A stretch of 7,625 nucleotides of DNA from an uncultured Collinsella sp. (GTDB lineage Bacteria; Actinomycetota; Coriobacteriia; Coriobacteriales; Coriobacteriaceae): contig CABUIE010000030.1 in the NCBI GenBank assembly GCA_902491565.1, positions 1 through 7,625 on the forward strand, read 5' to 3'. The notes beneath the pieces are model-generated. The model saw only the letters and a list, made by a program, of their open reading frames with translations, had not been told where the DNA came from and ran no database searches. This document shows positions 7,571-7,625 of the stretch, piece by piece. The position numbers and the translations under genes were made by a program. Position 1 is the first letter of the stretch; each line of letters starts with the position of its first letter.

Positions 7571-7608
7571 TCCCACATTCATCCGCACATGTGCGGATGA
7601 ATGTGGGA
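7571..7608. repeat. Perfect 38-nt palindrome (19-bp arms, no spacer)
   Basis: The left arm begins TCCCACATTC and the right arm is its exact reverse complement; the centre ACATGT lies at 7587-7592. As RNA it would make a long, uninterrupted hairpin with the same stem from either strand. Neither side has a T-run (AACCCGATAC on the plus strand, GGTGTTCGGA on the minus strand), so it is not a classical intrinsic terminator. It lies about 60 bp upstream of the candidate yerC promoter -35 and 17 bases from the window edge. It could be an intergenic terminator of another kind, a dispersed repeat or a protein-binding site. Confidence 0.85.
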
Positions 7609-7625
7609 ACCCGATACCCTGAGGG

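Noticed and set aside
7376..7588. Minus-strand 70-codon frame upstream of the yerC-type gene
   Set aside because: Its start lies inside the perfect palindrome, it has no Shine-Dalgarno, its codon use is unlike the neighbours, and it covers the candidate promoter.
7571..7608. The 38-nt palindrome as a classical Rho-independent terminator
   Set aside because: There is no T-run after the stem on either strand.
7353..7625. Minus-strand frame open from the window edge for about 90 codons, ending inside the yerC-type gene
   Set aside because: It could be the end of an upstream gene, but it runs through the palindrome, the promoter and the repeats, and third positions are not G/C-biased as in the real genes. 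I treat it as chance.

Overview
The window reads as chromosomal DNA from a GC-rich, low-redundancy bacterial genome. My best guess is a Coriobacteriia member such as Collinsella. This rests on the strong G/C bias at third codon positions, the addB-addA order, and the sequence character of both large proteins; no rRNA or other taxonomic marker is present, so genus is inference only. All three genes that I can support lie on the minus strand. I see no CRISPR array, phage gene, transposase or tRNA.

Reading along the minus strand from the right edge, the window holds the following. (1) About 250 bases (7373-7625) without a supported gene. They carry a perfect 38-nt palindrome (7571-7608), a plausible extended -10 promoter (7479-7509) and a small cluster of direct and inverted repeats. 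(2) A 99-aa TrpR-related helix-turn-helix protein of the YerC/YecD family (7073-7372), followed by a good intrinsic terminator (7020-7049). (3) addB (3794-6889), the helicase-dead, nuclease-bearing subunit of an AddAB-type recombination enzyme. (4) addA (158-3790), the helicase-nuclease subunit, which starts 3 nt after the addB stop. (5) About 157 bases after addA, with lower GC and a nest of inverted repeats (49-142) but no supported gene.

AddB and AddA should form one heterodimer that processes double-strand DNA ends for RecA-dependent repair. The 3-nt gap, and an addA Shine-Dalgarno sequence lying inside the last addB codons, point to one mRNA and translational coupling. The yerC-type gene has its own terminator and looks like a separate unit, although some readthrough into addBA is possible.

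The coding part is ordinary core-genome repair machinery. The points worth a second look are the degenerate iron-sulfur cysteine set of AddB, the long perfect palindrome without a T-run near the right edge, and the nested inverted-repeat element at the left edge. I found no clear evidence of a wholly new system.
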